A DNA stretch of 64,000 nucleotides from Mucilaginibacter sabulilitoris (GTDB lineage Bacteria; Bacteroidota; Bacteroidia; Sphingobacteriales; Sphingobacteriaceae). The notes under the pieces were generated by a model. That model was not told where the DNA came from, made no database searches, and was given only the letters and a program-made list of their open reading frames with translations. Where the stretch lies: NCBI RefSeq assembly GCF_034262375.1, contig NZ_CP139558.1, forward strand, positions 3,720,001-3,784,000, in the 5' to 3' direction. The translations under genes and the position numbers were made by a program. Positions 16,411-26,847 of this stretch are shown in pieces (position 1 is the first letter of the stretch; each line of letters opens with the position of its first letter).

Positions 16411-18726
16411 TCAGGTTTTTGTTATCGCTTCTTCCAAATTATACATAGCGTCTACTACTTTCATCATAGCCGCCAGCCTTACTTTATCCAGGTTTGCCGG
16501 TACCGGGTACTCGCCGACCGTCAGCAATTTTGCGGCATCGATTTTTTTCATACTCTTCAACTCGTCCTGGTAATAGGCCGTAAGTATAGCCAGTTCTTTC
16601 TCCTGCGGATGACGGCACATTATCAGGCGAAAGGCCTTCACTATTTTATCTTTAGGTTGACTACTTTCCTGTAGAAGTTTGGCCGCCAATACGCGGGCAG
16701 ATTCCAGCACGGTGGGGTCGTTAAGCATCACCAAGGCTTGCAATGGTGTGTTGGTGCGCAAGCGTTTTACCTCGCACTGATCACGGTTACTGGCGTCAAA
16801 AATTCCTAATGATGCGGGCGGCACGGTACGTTTAATGAGTGTATACATACCTCTGCGATATAGGTTTGGCCCATGTACTTGTTTATAGCTGGCCAGTTGT
16901 CCGCGGCCTGATGTCGCATTCTCCCACAGACCAGGAGGCTGGTAGGGATTCACGCTTGGCCCGCCGATGTTACGGTTAAGCAACCCACTGCTGGCCAGTA
17001 CCAAATCACGAACAAATTCGGCCGGTAACCGGCCTCTCGGGCCGCGGGCCAATAAAGTGTTATCGGGGTCGTTTTTTAATTTCTCGGGTGTTGCCACTGC
17101 CGACTGCCGGTATGTAGCCGACATTACTATCCGCTTTACCAGCCGCTTAATATTCCAGCCATGATCACGAAAATCAACAGACAGCCAGTCCAACAATTCG
17201 GGGTGAGAGGGGAGATCGCCCTGCATGCCAAAATCGCCCGAACTTTTGACAATGCCTTTGCCAAAAAACTCCTGCCATACCTGGTTTACAAATACCCTTG
17301 CAGCAAGCGGATTCTTTTTATTGAAAAGCCATTCCGCGAGCCCCAATCGGTTTTTAGGGTAATCAGATGTAAAAGGGAGTATGGATGCCGGCGTGCCGGG
17401 TTGTACCTCAACACCATGAGCATCGTAATTGCCGCGTTTGAGGATATAGGTTGGGCGCATTTTGGTACTGTCGGTCATGATAGATACGATAAGTTTATCG
17501 GTGTCCTGCTTGTTTATAAACGTTAGTATCTTTTTAACATCGTCATTGCTGATCTGCATCAAGGGTTTTTTGGCATAGGTTTCGGGGCCGCCAACTACAG
17601 ATTCAATTCCTACTTCTTTCACGCTATTAAAAAAGGCAAACACCTCATAATATTCTTTTTGTGAGAAAGGGTCGTATTTATGATCGTGACAATGTGCACA
17701 TTCAAGGGTAACTCCCAGCATGGCCTTGCCAAAGGTGTTGGTGCGGTCGGTTACATAACTCACGCGGTATTCTTCGTCAATAACGCCGCCTTCTTCGGTT
17801 ATTTTGTGATTGCGGTTAAAACCGGTTGCCAGTAGTTGTTCTTTGGTGGCGTTGGGTATCTGGTCGCCGGCTAATTGCCAAGTAATAAATTTATCGTATG
17901 GCAGGTTCTCATTAAATGCATGGATCACCCAGTCGCGCCAGGGCCACTGGCTGCGGTAATTATCATCCTGATACCCATGCGAATCGGCATAACGGGCAAC
18001 ATCCAGCCAATGCAGGGTCATTTTTTCGCCGTATTGGGGGCTTGCCATCAACTGGTCTACAATTTTTTCATAAGCATTTGGACTTTTATCTGCTAAAAAA
18101 CCGTCCATCATTTGCAGACTGGGCGGTAGCCCGGTTAAATCAAGCGCTACCCGTTTCAGGAGGCGTTCTTTATCGGCTTCGGGGTTGGGTTCGATATCGT
18201 TTTGCTCCAGTTTTTGCAGTACAAAATTGTCTATCTGGTTTTTGGGCCATGCGGTATTTTTTACCTGTGGAATGGAATAGGATTTTGGAGGAACAAAGGC
18301 CCAGTGCTTTTCATACTTGGCACCTTGTTTAATCCATTTTTCGATAAGGGAAACCTCGTAGGGGTTTAACTTTTTAAGATTTGACGACGCGGGTGGCATT
18401 TGCTCAGCCGTGTCTTTTGTAGATACGCGGCGGAAAACCTCTGATTGTAATGGATTGCCTGGCACCAGGGCATGAGCAGACGGGTTATCCTTTAATGCCT
18501 TAAAAGCACTGTCAGGAAGATCGAGGCGCAAGCCGGCTTCGCGATGAGTAGCATCCGGACCATGACATTTAAAACATTTATCAGAAAGGATAGGACGTAT
18601 ATTGAAATTATAACTTACCGTCTCCGGCATTTGCTCCGCATTATCCGAACCCGAACGACAAGCATTCACCGAATACAAAACAAAAAGCGCCACTATCAGC
18701 CACAAATAGTAATACTTCCCAGACAT
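16411..18726 (-). CDS. PSCyt1/DUF1549/DUF1553 cytochrome-type lipoprotein
   Basis: The 771-residue protein has a lipoprotein signal (VALFVLYSVNAC, Cys23). A single heme site follows, Cys51-x-x-Cys54-His55 in DKCFKCHGPDATHREAGLRL, and a distal MPPASSNLKKL. DUF1549 spans about 150-360, with TLHWLDVARYADSHGYQDD and ECAHCHDHKYDPFSQKEYY, a second CxxCH. DUF1553 spans about 460-720, with RVFVNQVWQEFFGKG. It is the first of three coupled genes and probably the core of a periplasmic redox or hydrolytic complex. The next gene upstream, the propeller/phosphoesterase, is 178 bases away on the same strand. Confidence 0.92.
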   Translation of the reverse strand: MSGKYYYLWLIVALFVLYSVNACRSGSDNAEQMPETVSYNFNIRPILSDKCFKCHGPDATHREAGLRLDLPDSAFKALKDNPSAHALVPGNPLQSEVFRRVSTKDTAEQMPPASSNLKKLNPYEVSLIEKWIKQGAKYEKHWAFVPPKSYSIPQVKNTAWPKNQIDNFVLQKLEQNDIEPNPEADKERLLKRVALDLTGLPPSLQMMDGFLADKSPNAYEKIVDQLMASPQYGEKMTLHWLDVARYADSHGYQDDNYRSQWPWRDWVIHAFNENLPYDKFITWQLAGDQIPNATKEQLLATGFNRNHKITEEGGVIDEEYRVSYVTDRTNTFGKAMLGVTLECAHCHDHKYDPFSQKEYYEVFAFFNSVKEVGIESVVGGPETYAKKPLMQISNDDVKKILTFINKQDTDKLIVSIMTDSTKMRPTYILKRGNYDAHGVEVQPGTPASILPFTSDYPKNRLGLAEWLFNKKNPLAARVFVNQVWQEFFGKGIVKSSGDFGMQGDLPSHPELLDWLSVDFRDHGWNIKRLVKRIVMSATYRQSAVATPEKLKNDPDNTLLARGPRGRLPAEFVRDLVLASSGLLNRNIGGPSVNPYQPPGLWENATSGRGQLASYKQVHGPNLYRRGMYTLIKRTVPPASLGIFDASNRDQCEVKRLRTNTPLQALVMLNDPTVLESARVLAAKLLQESSQPKDKIVKAFRLIMCRHPQEKELAILTAYYQDELKSMKKIDAAKLLTVGEYPVPANLDKVRLAAMMKVVDAMYNLEEAITKT

Positions 18727-18903
18727 TAATTTAAAATTGGTTTAACAAGTTATTGATAAATTATAACATCATCAAACTAATGACCCGGTTTTTTTAAAAA
18801 GAGGCGTAACGTAAACCAAGAAATTTATGTTGAATTACACGATTGTGGGTTATAGTGAGCGCTTTAAAATATTCATACTTCAATGATTGAATTACCTGTT
18901 TTT

Positions 18904-21327
18904 TTAATCCTTATCAGTTTTAACTTCTTTAAAAAAAGCGGCTCTTGTAGGGCTTGGCAAAGGTGAGTTTTCTCCCTTTACACCTTTCCAGATAATTTCA
19001 TTAAGTACCTGATCCGGAATAACGTCCTCCTTTGAAAAATCAAGCTTATTTGACAGGGCGCTAAACCTGTTTTTTACGGTATTCTTTTCATTCAAATCTA
19101 TTTGAGCTGGCTTTACTTCAAAGCCCTGCATGTTTACTTTATTATCAAAAGAACGCCACATTGGTGTAGCGGCTGCATCAAACTGTGTTAATGGCGGCAT
19201 GCCCAAGATCAATTCAATAGTACGCAGCATTGATGAAGTTGAGTACATGGTATGATCAACGTAATTTCGTTTTACAAAACCTCCTGCAACAAACGCTGTG
19301 GTACGGTGTGCATCAACATGGTCGGGACCGTTTTGCGCATCATCTTCTACAATAAAAACCGCGCTTTCTGCCCAGATTGGGCTTTTACTTAAATAATTTA
19401 CAAACATGCCAACGGCAAGATCGTTATCTGCAACATGGGCAAAGGGAGTGGGCCTGCCGGTAGCGATACCCTCGGTATGATTATTACCTATCCTGATTGT
19501 ATTTAAATGCGGTAAAGCATGCACGGTAAGTAACGAGTCAAATTCTCTTTTCCAAAGATTGATCCGGGTTGTGTCCCTCACATGAAAATCAAAGCTGGGG
19601 TAATAGGTGCAAAAATGGTTTTTTAACACAGGTATATTGGCTTTGGCATGATCGGCAAATTCGCCATAAGTTCTGTAGCTGACCCCGTATTTGCTTGCCT
19701 GATCCCATATAAAACCATCTTTATTGTTGGCTGTTTCATTGTATCCGGATGAAAGTTCACCGCCGCCTCTTCTCCCATAGGAGGTGGGCCAGTTCTTTTC
19801 AAGAAAATCAGTAGCGTAAGCGCCCATGCTCCAGTTATGCCCGTCTGAACTAACTTCTCCATCTACATAAAAATTATCGAGCGTAACAAATTCTTTGGCT
19901 ATGGCATGTTGATTGGGTGTTACTTTTTCGCCAAACAAAACCAGGCTTGTATCACCGTTGGCTCCCTTAATATCACCAAGTACCTGATCGTACGTGCGGT
20001 TTTCTTTAATGATATAGAAAACATATTTAATGGGGGATGGGGCACCTACCTTGTGGGGTATAGGGTTTCCGGTTTCTCCTGATGTCAGTAATTCTTTTGT
20101 TTTGCTGTAAGGTGTATTATGATACACTGCTTGCGAATAAGTTGCCAGTAATTTGGCCGAAGGGATATCAATAATACTTAAGCTGCCTTTAAATAAACTG
20201 GCAATGTATTGAACAGGTGTTTTACTTTCTATCCCCTGATGTAAAACAACACTTTGTTTTTTGCTAATTGGGTTTGGGCCTTGTGGGTTTGCCATTGAAG
20301 AAAGTCCTTTGCCGTTGGATACATAGATCTTTTTCCCGATAACCCGTACACAGGTAGGGTACCAGCCTGTTGGGATAAAGCCCTTTGATTTGCTAAATCC
20401 TGGTTTACTGACATCAAATACGGCTAAGCAATTATTATCGGCATTAGCAATATATAATGTTTTTTCATCGGCAGATAAAGCCAGGCCATTGGTAGTAGAA
20501 CCGCTAAGCGTGCTGGAATATAATGCCGCGTTTAGTGTTTCCAGCACTTTTCTTTTCTGAACATCAATTACAGAAACGGTATTGTCATTGGCATTAGCAA
20601 CAAAAAGATAGCGCCCGTTTTTTGACAGGCAAATCTCATTGGGGTTATCGCCAACATTTACACTATCCGTGAATTTTTCTTTATCGGTATCATATATCAT
20701 TATTTTATCACCACCCCACACGCTTACATAAAGTTCATTCTTATTAGGTGAAAGTAGGCAGGTGTAAGCTTCGGTACCCAGGGGGAGTTTTTGTTTTATG
20801 TTTTTGGTTTTAAGGTCAATAACATACAGTGCGTTATCCATTTTAGTTACCACATACAGCAACTGTTTGGCGTCATCAATCGTGATGCCTGCGGGTGAAA
20901 TTTTGTTGGGCCATGGTTCCCCTAACTTAATGGTATCCGTGGTAATCAGCTTGTCGTTTTGTACGGCATACTTTAATATCCAGTTATCATTTCCGCCCGA
21001 GGCATAAAGATATTTTTCATCGGCGCTGAACACTATACCGCCCCATGATTTTGGAATTTCCACTTCGTCGGCCTGTTTGCCTGAATTTACGTTGATTAGC
21101 TGGATGGTTTGCTTGCTTTGGCCATTATTGGTTACCGCTATATATTTTTTTGATTTGCTCACCGCCATGTTCAATGGTAAATCGCCTAAAGGTAGATGTT
21201 GTCCTATAGCGGTTATGCCCCAGCCATTAGGCAGGGATATGCGGCTATGCTCTATATCTGCAAGATTTTGAGCCCCCGCTTTTAAAGATATGAGCGCTAT
21301 TATCCAAACTAAAGTTATGTTTTTCAT
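18904..21327 (-). CDS. YncE-type beta-propeller fused to a phosphoesterase (module 1)
   Basis: The 807-residue exported protein (signal MKNITLVWIIALISLKAGAQ) is a two-part fusion. Residues about 25-400 are a YVTN propeller (LYVVTKMDNALYVIDLKT, YLFVANANDNTVSVIDVQ). Residues about 430-710 are a phosphoesterase/alkaline-phosphatase superfamily domain with KENRTYDQVLGDIKGANGD, FYVDGEVSSDGHNWSMGAYA and the metal-binding FIVEDDAQNGPDHVDAHR. It should cleave a phosphoester in the periplasm, the propeller perhaps holding the substrate. A paralogue, also 807 residues when started at its signal peptide, lies at 44166-46589 behind a paralogous susCD pair. This copy follows susD by 85 bases that hold a long hairpin. 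Confidence 0.9.
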   Translation of the reverse strand: MKNITLVWIIALISLKAGAQNLADIEHSRISLPNGWGITAIGQHLPLGDLPLNMAVSKSKKYIAVTNNGQSKQTIQLINVNSGKQADEVEIPKSWGGIVFSADEKYLYASGGNDNWILKYAVQNDKLITTDTIKLGEPWPNKISPAGITIDDAKQLLYVVTKMDNALYVIDLKTKNIKQKLPLGTEAYTCLLSPNKNELYVSVWGGDKIMIYDTDKEKFTDSVNVGDNPNEICLSKNGRYLFVANANDNTVSVIDVQKRKVLETLNAALYSSTLSGSTTNGLALSADEKTLYIANADNNCLAVFDVSKPGFSKSKGFIPTGWYPTCVRVIGKKIYVSNGKGLSSMANPQGPNPISKKQSVVLHQGIESKTPVQYIASLFKGSLSIIDIPSAKLLATYSQAVYHNTPYSKTKELLTSGETGNPIPHKVGAPSPIKYVFYIIKENRTYDQVLGDIKGANGDTSLVLFGEKVTPNQHAIAKEFVTLDNFYVDGEVSSDGHNWSMGAYATDFLEKNWPTSYGRRGGGELSSGYNETANNKDGFIWDQASKYGVSYRTYGEFADHAKANIPVLKNHFCTYYPSFDFHVRDTTRINLWKREFDSLLTVHALPHLNTIRIGNNHTEGIATGRPTPFAHVADNDLAVGMFVNYLSKSPIWAESAVFIVEDDAQNGPDHVDAHRTTAFVAGGFVKRNYVDHTMYSTSSMLRTIELILGMPPLTQFDAAATPMWRSFDNKVNMQGFEVKPAQIDLNEKNTVKNRFSALSNKLDFSKEDVIPDQVLNEIIWKGVKGENSPLPSPTRAAFFKEVKTDKD

Positions 21328-21354
21328 ATACTGTAATTAATTGCAACCAATATG

Positions 21355-21401
21355 TAATAAACAACAATACCAGATTTGCGATCTGGTATTGTTGTTTATT
21401 A
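21355..21401. terminator. 21-pair hairpin between susD and the phosphoesterase gene
   Basis: Arms 21355-21375 and 21381-21401 pair perfectly around TTGCG. The arms include ACAATACCAGAT and its complement. It lies 12 bases past the susD stop (21413), before the phosphoesterase gene on the same strand. No U-tract follows. It may cap the susCD message at its 3' end and lower expression of the downstream gene, a common means of unequal operon output. Confidence 0.6.
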
Positions 21402-21412
21402 ATTTACCTGGA

Positions 21413-23158
21413 TTACCATCCGGGGTTTTGTTTAAGGTTTGGGTTTAAAATAATTTCATTTGGCGCTATCGGATTCAGATAATCTCTATCCGGATACGAT
21501 TTAGGAATATTGCTCAGCCAAATCAGGTTACCTTTAGTGCCCTGGGAAAGTTTGGAGGTGTTGTTATCCAATAAAAAGTAAACTACACCCGCAATTTTTG
21601 TTGCCGGAATTTTGTCTACAAATGCAACATCAGGTTTTCCGTCATCATTTAAATCCAACGGTGTGTCTTTTGCAGGCACATAAAGGCCATCATATGGTCT
21701 TTCCAGCAATTTTCCGGCCTTCCAGCGTTTCAAATCATCATAACGAAACCCTTCCACGGCAAGCTCAATTCCTCTTTCCCTTCTGATCTCCATTAATGCA
21801 GGGTTTGACACGTCAGGGAAAAAAGTGGTTTGCATATAGGGATCTACAGTTGTTGGCATAGCTGCATTGGTAATACCGGCTCTGGTGCGTAACGCAGCAA
21901 CGGTAATACTCCAATCGCCTGCGGTAAAGGTGCCTAACTCAGCTTTCGCCTCCGCATAATTGAGCAATACCTCGGCATACCTGATAATGGGGATAGAGTT
22001 ATAATTTTCTGTACGGGTATCATAATACTTATCATCAAGCGAAAACTTCAATATGTGATAGCCTGAATAAGTTACGTTAAAATCGGGGGGAGCTAACGAA
22101 CCATCGCTTCTGGCATATTTTCCCGCCCTGATGGTTTGCTGTAAACGCAGATCCCTGTTTTTAGTTTCATCCTTAAACTGCAGGGTATCATAACCAGGTA
22201 TGCTGGTAAATGGAGTACCATCTATATTGAGGTATGTGTTGACAAAGCTTTTTGATAATCCCAGTCTTGCGCCCAGTGTTGCGCTATCAAACCAGTAAGT
22301 TGCGTTATGCCATCTTTTTAAAGCATTGTTATAAACCGCAGCCAATATAACCTCGCTTGTTTGTGGGTTTTCACTGATAAATACCGAACGATAATCCTTT
22401 TCAGGCGCACCGGTAGTTTGCAACTTATATTGTCCACTGGTTATTAGCTGATTAGCAGCATCTTGGCTATTTTGCAGCCAGGTGTTTGCTGTAGATGACA
22501 AACCGGTTTCTGTATGGTATTTGCGATAAGTACCCTCAAATAAACAGATCCTTGATTTTAATGCCAGGGCAACCCATTTTGTAATTTGTGTGCTTGAATT
22601 ATCTTTCGCGTTGGTAATGTAATTACATGCGTAATTAATATCGGCCAAAACAGAATCCATTACCATAGCACGCGGATCGCGAGGTTTGTAAAGACCGGGG
22701 TCATCAACAGCCAGCGTGTGGTTGTACCATGGCACATCGCCATATTGCTTAACTAAATTGAAGTAAAAATAAGCCCTGAAAAACTTGGCTACACCTGCAT
22801 AATTATTACGGGCGGCTTGTGATATGGCAGGGTTATTATAATGTTCCAAAAAGTAATTGATATTGCGCAAATTGGTAAAGTTCCATACTCCTGCATCCTG
22901 AGGGCTTAGCTTTCCGGATATTAAGGTTGGCACAATATTAGGTACTGTTATATCAGTCATTACATCGGCTTCGTATATACCGGGGCCATCAGGTAGCATC
23001 GCTACGGAAAAGGAATTGGTATATAGCTGCAGGTTACTTTCGTTTGAAAAGGCCTGTTCTACGGTAAGTTTATCTAATGGCTTAACGTCCAGGTATTTTT
23101 TACATGAACCAAAAGCTAACAGGCTTAACAGTAGTAAAATTATATTTTTTATTTTCAT
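21413..23158 (-). CDS. SusD/RagB lipoprotein (module 1)
   Basis: This surface lipoprotein partners the SusC before it. The start at 23158 is chosen because MKIKNIILLLLSLLAFGSCKK is a clean lipoprotein signal with Cys19; the frame is open to 23200, but the extra 14 residues overlap the susC end and spoil the signal. The body has the SusD helical TPR scaffold: NLRNINYFLEHY, VAKFFRAYFYFNLVKQYGDV and the C-terminal EIRRERGIELAVEGFRYDDL. It ends NPNLKQNPGW. With SusC it forms the lidded importer for a large substrate. Ordinary PUL sugar hydrolases are absent; the companion is a phosphoesterase. Confidence 0.93.
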   Translation of the reverse strand: MKIKNIILLLLSLLAFGSCKKYLDVKPLDKLTVEQAFSNESNLQLYTNSFSVAMLPDGPGIYEADVMTDITVPNIVPTLISGKLSPQDAGVWNFTNLRNINYFLEHYNNPAISQAARNNYAGVAKFFRAYFYFNLVKQYGDVPWYNHTLAVDDPGLYKPRDPRAMVMDSVLADINYACNYITNAKDNSSTQITKWVALALKSRICLFEGTYRKYHTETGLSSTANTWLQNSQDAANQLITSGQYKLQTTGAPEKDYRSVFISENPQTSEVILAAVYNNALKRWHNATYWFDSATLGARLGLSKSFVNTYLNIDGTPFTSIPGYDTLQFKDETKNRDLRLQQTIRAGKYARSDGSLAPPDFNVTYSGYHILKFSLDDKYYDTRTENYNSIPIIRYAEVLLNYAEAKAELGTFTAGDWSITVAALRTRAGITNAAMPTTVDPYMQTTFFPDVSNPALMEIRRERGIELAVEGFRYDDLKRWKAGKLLERPYDGLYVPAKDTPLDLNDDGKPDVAFVDKIPATKIAGVVYFLLDNNTSKLSQGTKGNLIWLSNIPKSYPDRDYLNPIAPNEIILNPNLKQNPGW

Positions 23159-23189
23159 CAGCTTATTATTTTTCATCACATTAATAATA

Positions 23190-26100
23190 TTATAAAGCAA
23201 CCTGAACTCCTAAAGTGTAGGTCTTTTGCATCGGATACGAAAATCCATCACCCTGTGTCGCGTTTATTTCCGGATCAGATCCTTCTATTACCTCCGGATC
23301 GAAATCTTTGGTGTACTTAAATATTGGTGAGTAAGTCCATAAATTTTGGCCTGTAAAATAGATCCTTACAGATGTGAAATTGAGTTTTTTGAGCAAATTG
23401 GCCGGTAAATTATAGCCAATTGTTAACGTTTTTAAACGGATATAGCTGGCGTCCTGCAGATACCTTGTTTGAGGTACTGCAAGTTCACGTGTGCCTGATA
23501 ACGCGGTGTAACCTCTGTAACGGGGGAAGTAAGCATCCTGACTTGGGTTTTCTTCGGTCCAGTGGTTAAGTGTTCCTGCCGGCACAAAGCTATAAGGGCG
23601 ATTGTATTGCCCCCAAAAGTTAGCAGCTTCCGGCGATGGGTACCAATCTCTTTGTCCAAGTCCCTGGAAGAAAAACTCAAGCGAAAAATTATTCCACCCA
23701 ACATTTCCGGTAATGCCGTATGGGTAACGCGGGGCTGAGTTACCAATAACACTCTGATCTCCGGGATCGTTCAGCGTATTTTTTCCGTTATTTACTTTTC
23801 CATCACCATTAATATCCCTGAATTTTAAATCTCCGGGCAGTAGTTTATTATTGTTTGATACCACAAAATAGCTCTGGTCAGCATGTGATTGTATATCTTG
23901 TGTTGAAGTAAAGAATCCATCAGTTTGATAACCCCATATATCACCAAGGCGTTCACCCACATAATACGTATTATTAGTATACGGTGCCGGTAATATATTG
24001 TTAGGGTTATAAAACTTGGTAATATGTGCAACGTTATCGGCCAGTGTAAGGCGTAAGCTATAAGTAATGGGCTTACGTGTATCTATTTTATCTCTCCAGG
24101 TTACAGAAACCTCCCAGCCTTTGGTACTCAAATCGGCAAAGTTACCTTTAGGTACAGCTGTCCCAAATACTGCGGGCAGCGGCTGTCCTACAGTTATCAT
24201 ATTTGTGGTTTTACGCTGATAAATATCTACACTGGTACTAAGCCGGCCGTTGAGCATGTCAACATCCGTTCCAACATTCGCGGTAGTTACTTTTTCCCAG
24301 GTTAATCCATTAGGAAGCACCCGGGGCTGCGATATGTAATTCAGGTATGCGCCGTTTGCTATATAAGATGACGTGCCTGGGCCCAACGTAGCCAAAAAGG
24401 TATATGGCGCAATATTGCCATTACCCAAAGAACCATATGAACCTCGTAATTTCCAGTTGGTTAACCATGATTTAGTTCCTTCCATAAATTTTTCTTCAGA
24501 TATATTCCAACCGGCAGATGCAGATGGAAAGAAGCCAAAAGCCTGTTCCTGCGGGAATTTGGATGAGTCGTCATACCGGCCATCGAGCTCAAACAGGTAT
24601 TTGTTTTTATAAGCATAATTTGCCCGGTAAAATATACCCGCGGTTGACCATTCGCTGCCCCCACCCAATAATCTGTAATTTAAACCGGTTGCCAGGTTAA
24701 AATCAGACAAGTCATCGACCAGCAAACCATCTCTTTGTTCAAAATTGCCTTTTGTAAGACTATGCTCTATATTACCGCCCACCAGGATCTGAACATTATG
24801 ATTGCCCATGGTTTGCGAATATTGCCCGTAAAGGTTCGCATTATAATATCTGGTAGATACTACGCTATTTGACAAATAATTAAGCCCTGAAGTAATTAAT
24901 TGGCCTGGTTTTGAACTATACGGAACCGGGAAAAATTTACGTGTATCTGTTGTATCCGTACGCAGGTAAGAGAAATCGCCATTAATGGTTAGCTTGCTTT
25001 TTTCTTTCCTTATTGGGCTGGCAGTAAACCCTATGGTGCTTTTATTAAAGTTTTGAACCAGTGTGGAGTTACTTTTACCATAATAAAAGTCGCCCACGGT
25101 TTGGGCGGCCGTATAAGTAAGTGTACCATCAGGGTTTAACAACGGAGCTAATGGAAAAGCCGATACGGCCATTAATCTCCATACCGCATTAACCCCGCCT
25201 ACAGAAGTTAAAGGATATTTATAATTAAAAGTAGCATACTCTGAGTTACCATTTACAGTTAACCAGTCATTTACCTTTACGCTACCTTTAAACCGGAGGT
25301 TATAGCTACGGTATTTATCGGTATTGTACCTGAATATACCATCCTGATCATAAAACCTGCCCGATACTGAAAATTTAACCTTATCACTTCCTCCAGATAC
25401 ACTTAAAGAGTGCTCCATGGTAGCATTGTTATCTTTATATAATTCCTTAAACCAGTCGGTATTAGCAAAATACTGGTAATTGCCGGTCAGCGGGTCAACA
25501 GAAACCTGCGGAAGCCCGGGATTAGCATCATGTCTTTTTAATGAATCAAGGTATGATAAAGAGAAAGCCGGCTGTGAATTGATTACAGTTGGGTGAGATA
25601 AGTAATCATACCATGCGTTAAAGGCTTCGTCAAAATTCTGGGCCCATTGATAACCATTACTTAGCAGATCGGGTTTTATTGTTTGTTTGTTAATAGAGTA
25701 ATTGCCGCTGTAAGTAATTTGAACTTTACCTACTTTAGGGGTTTTAGTAGTGATAAGCACTACACCATATGCCGCTCTGGAACCATAAATAGCTGCTGAA
25801 GAAGCATCTTTTAGTACTGATACACTTTCTATATCATTGGGATTTACGGTATTTGGATCGCCTGGTACACCATCAATCAATATAAGCGCACTTCCTCCTG
25901 ACCCGATAGAGGTTGTTCCGCGTATATTATAAGTAGCACTCCGGGTAGGCTTACCGTCGGTCATTTTGATGTTCAAATTCGGGATAACGCCTTCAAGTCC
26001 TCTGGTTACATTTGGTACCGGGCGATCATCAAAGTATTCACTCCCGACCTGGTCAACCGCACCTGTTAAGTTCGCTTTTTTCTGAGTACCATAGCCAACA

Positions 26101-26783
26101 ACAACAACCTCATTAAGGCCACTATTGGTTGGTTTCATTGAAACGTTCATAGTTGCTTCCTGTCCACCTTTTAGCTGCACAGTTTGTTCAATCGGTGCAT
26201 AACCAATAAAACGAAAAACCAGTACTGCGTTATCAGGCGCATTGATACCATACTTTCCATTATTATCTGTTGACGTAGAGTTTCTGGCACCTTTTTCGGT
26301 TACAGATACACCCGGAAGGGGTTGGCCCGTTTCATCAATTACCTGCCCGGTTACCCTGCCCGCCGGAGCAATTTTCTGTACTAAAAAAAAACTGCCGGGC
26401 TCGGTCCGTCTTACCTTCAGGAAAATGTTCCGGTCATTCACCTGGCTAATTTCTCCCTTATAACCTTTAAGCAGCTTTTTAAGCACAACAAGAACGGGCT
26501 CATTCACCGCGTTAATGTTCACTTTTTGATTGGCATCTATGTCATTAGCATTATACCCCAGTGAAAAGGTTGTTTTTTGTTCAATGGTGTTAAATGCCAC
26601 CTTTAAAGAAATATTATGGGCACTTAAGCTTATTCTGGTATCATTCATGGTTTGGCCTTTTATGGTACCGGCCATACACATGGTTTGAAATAACAGGATG
26701 ATAGCAAGTTGGATACGCATAAACTTAAAAAGGGAATTAATGGTATATGGTATAGCTATATTTTTGTAAATATTTATTCGCAT
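23190..26783 (-). CDS. SusC/RagA TonB-dependent receptor with STN domain (module 1)
   Basis: The 1197-residue outer-membrane receptor has a signal peptide (best if started at the internal ATG at 26720, MRIQLAIILLFQTMCMAG). An STN domain (about 50-125) with SLKVAFNTIEQKTTFSLGYN follows. Next come a carboxypeptidase-like sandwich (VTGQVIDETGQPLPGVSVTE), a plug containing NEVVVVGYGTQKKANLTGAV and SVLKDASSAAIYGSRAAYGV, and a long barrel. The STN domain is the part that signals to a FecR anti-sigma factor, and just such a gene plus an ECF sigma factor lie directly upstream. It imports a substrate with the SusD encoded next, whose start is 31 bases past this stop when started at 23158. Confidence 0.94.
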   Translation of the reverse strand: MRINIYKNIAIPYTINSLFKFMRIQLAIILLFQTMCMAGTIKGQTMNDTRISLSAHNISLKVAFNTIEQKTTFSLGYNANDIDANQKVNINAVNEPVLVVLKKLLKGYKGEISQVNDRNIFLKVRRTEPGSFFLVQKIAPAGRVTGQVIDETGQPLPGVSVTEKGARNSTSTDNNGKYGINAPDNAVLVFRFIGYAPIEQTVQLKGGQEATMNVSMKPTNSGLNEVVVVGYGTQKKANLTGAVDQVGSEYFDDRPVPNVTRGLEGVIPNLNIKMTDGKPTRSATYNIRGTTSIGSGGSALILIDGVPGDPNTVNPNDIESVSVLKDASSAAIYGSRAAYGVVLITTKTPKVGKVQITYSGNYSINKQTIKPDLLSNGYQWAQNFDEAFNAWYDYLSHPTVINSQPAFSLSYLDSLKRHDANPGLPQVSVDPLTGNYQYFANTDWFKELYKDNNATMEHSLSVSGGSDKVKFSVSGRFYDQDGIFRYNTDKYRSYNLRFKGSVKVNDWLTVNGNSEYATFNYKYPLTSVGGVNAVWRLMAVSAFPLAPLLNPDGTLTYTAAQTVGDFYYGKSNSTLVQNFNKSTIGFTASPIRKEKSKLTINGDFSYLRTDTTDTRKFFPVPYSSKPGQLITSGLNYLSNSVVSTRYYNANLYGQYSQTMGNHNVQILVGGNIEHSLTKGNFEQRDGLLVDDLSDFNLATGLNYRLLGGGSEWSTAGIFYRANYAYKNKYLFELDGRYDDSSKFPQEQAFGFFPSASAGWNISEEKFMEGTKSWLTNWKLRGSYGSLGNGNIAPYTFLATLGPGTSSYIANGAYLNYISQPRVLPNGLTWEKVTTANVGTDVDMLNGRLSTSVDIYQRKTTNMITVGQPLPAVFGTAVPKGNFADLSTKGWEVSVTWRDKIDTRKPITYSLRLTLADNVAHITKFYNPNNILPAPYTNNTYYVGERLGDIWGYQTDGFFTSTQDIQSHADQSYFVVSNNNKLLPGDLKFRDINGDGKVNNGKNTLNDPGDQSVIGNSAPRYPYGITGNVGWNNFSLEFFFQGLGQRDWYPSPEAANFWGQYNRPYSFVPAGTLNHWTEENPSQDAYFPRYRGYTALSGTRELAVPQTRYLQDASYIRLKTLTIGYNLPANLLKKLNFTSVRIYFTGQNLWTYSPIFKYTKDFDPEVIEGSDPEINATQGDGFSYPMQKTYTLGVQVAL

Positions 26784-26847
26784 TTTTGTTAATGTTTAAT
26801 GATTCCGTAATCGTTGAATTCCTGCGGCTGCTACAGCGGCAGGTTAT

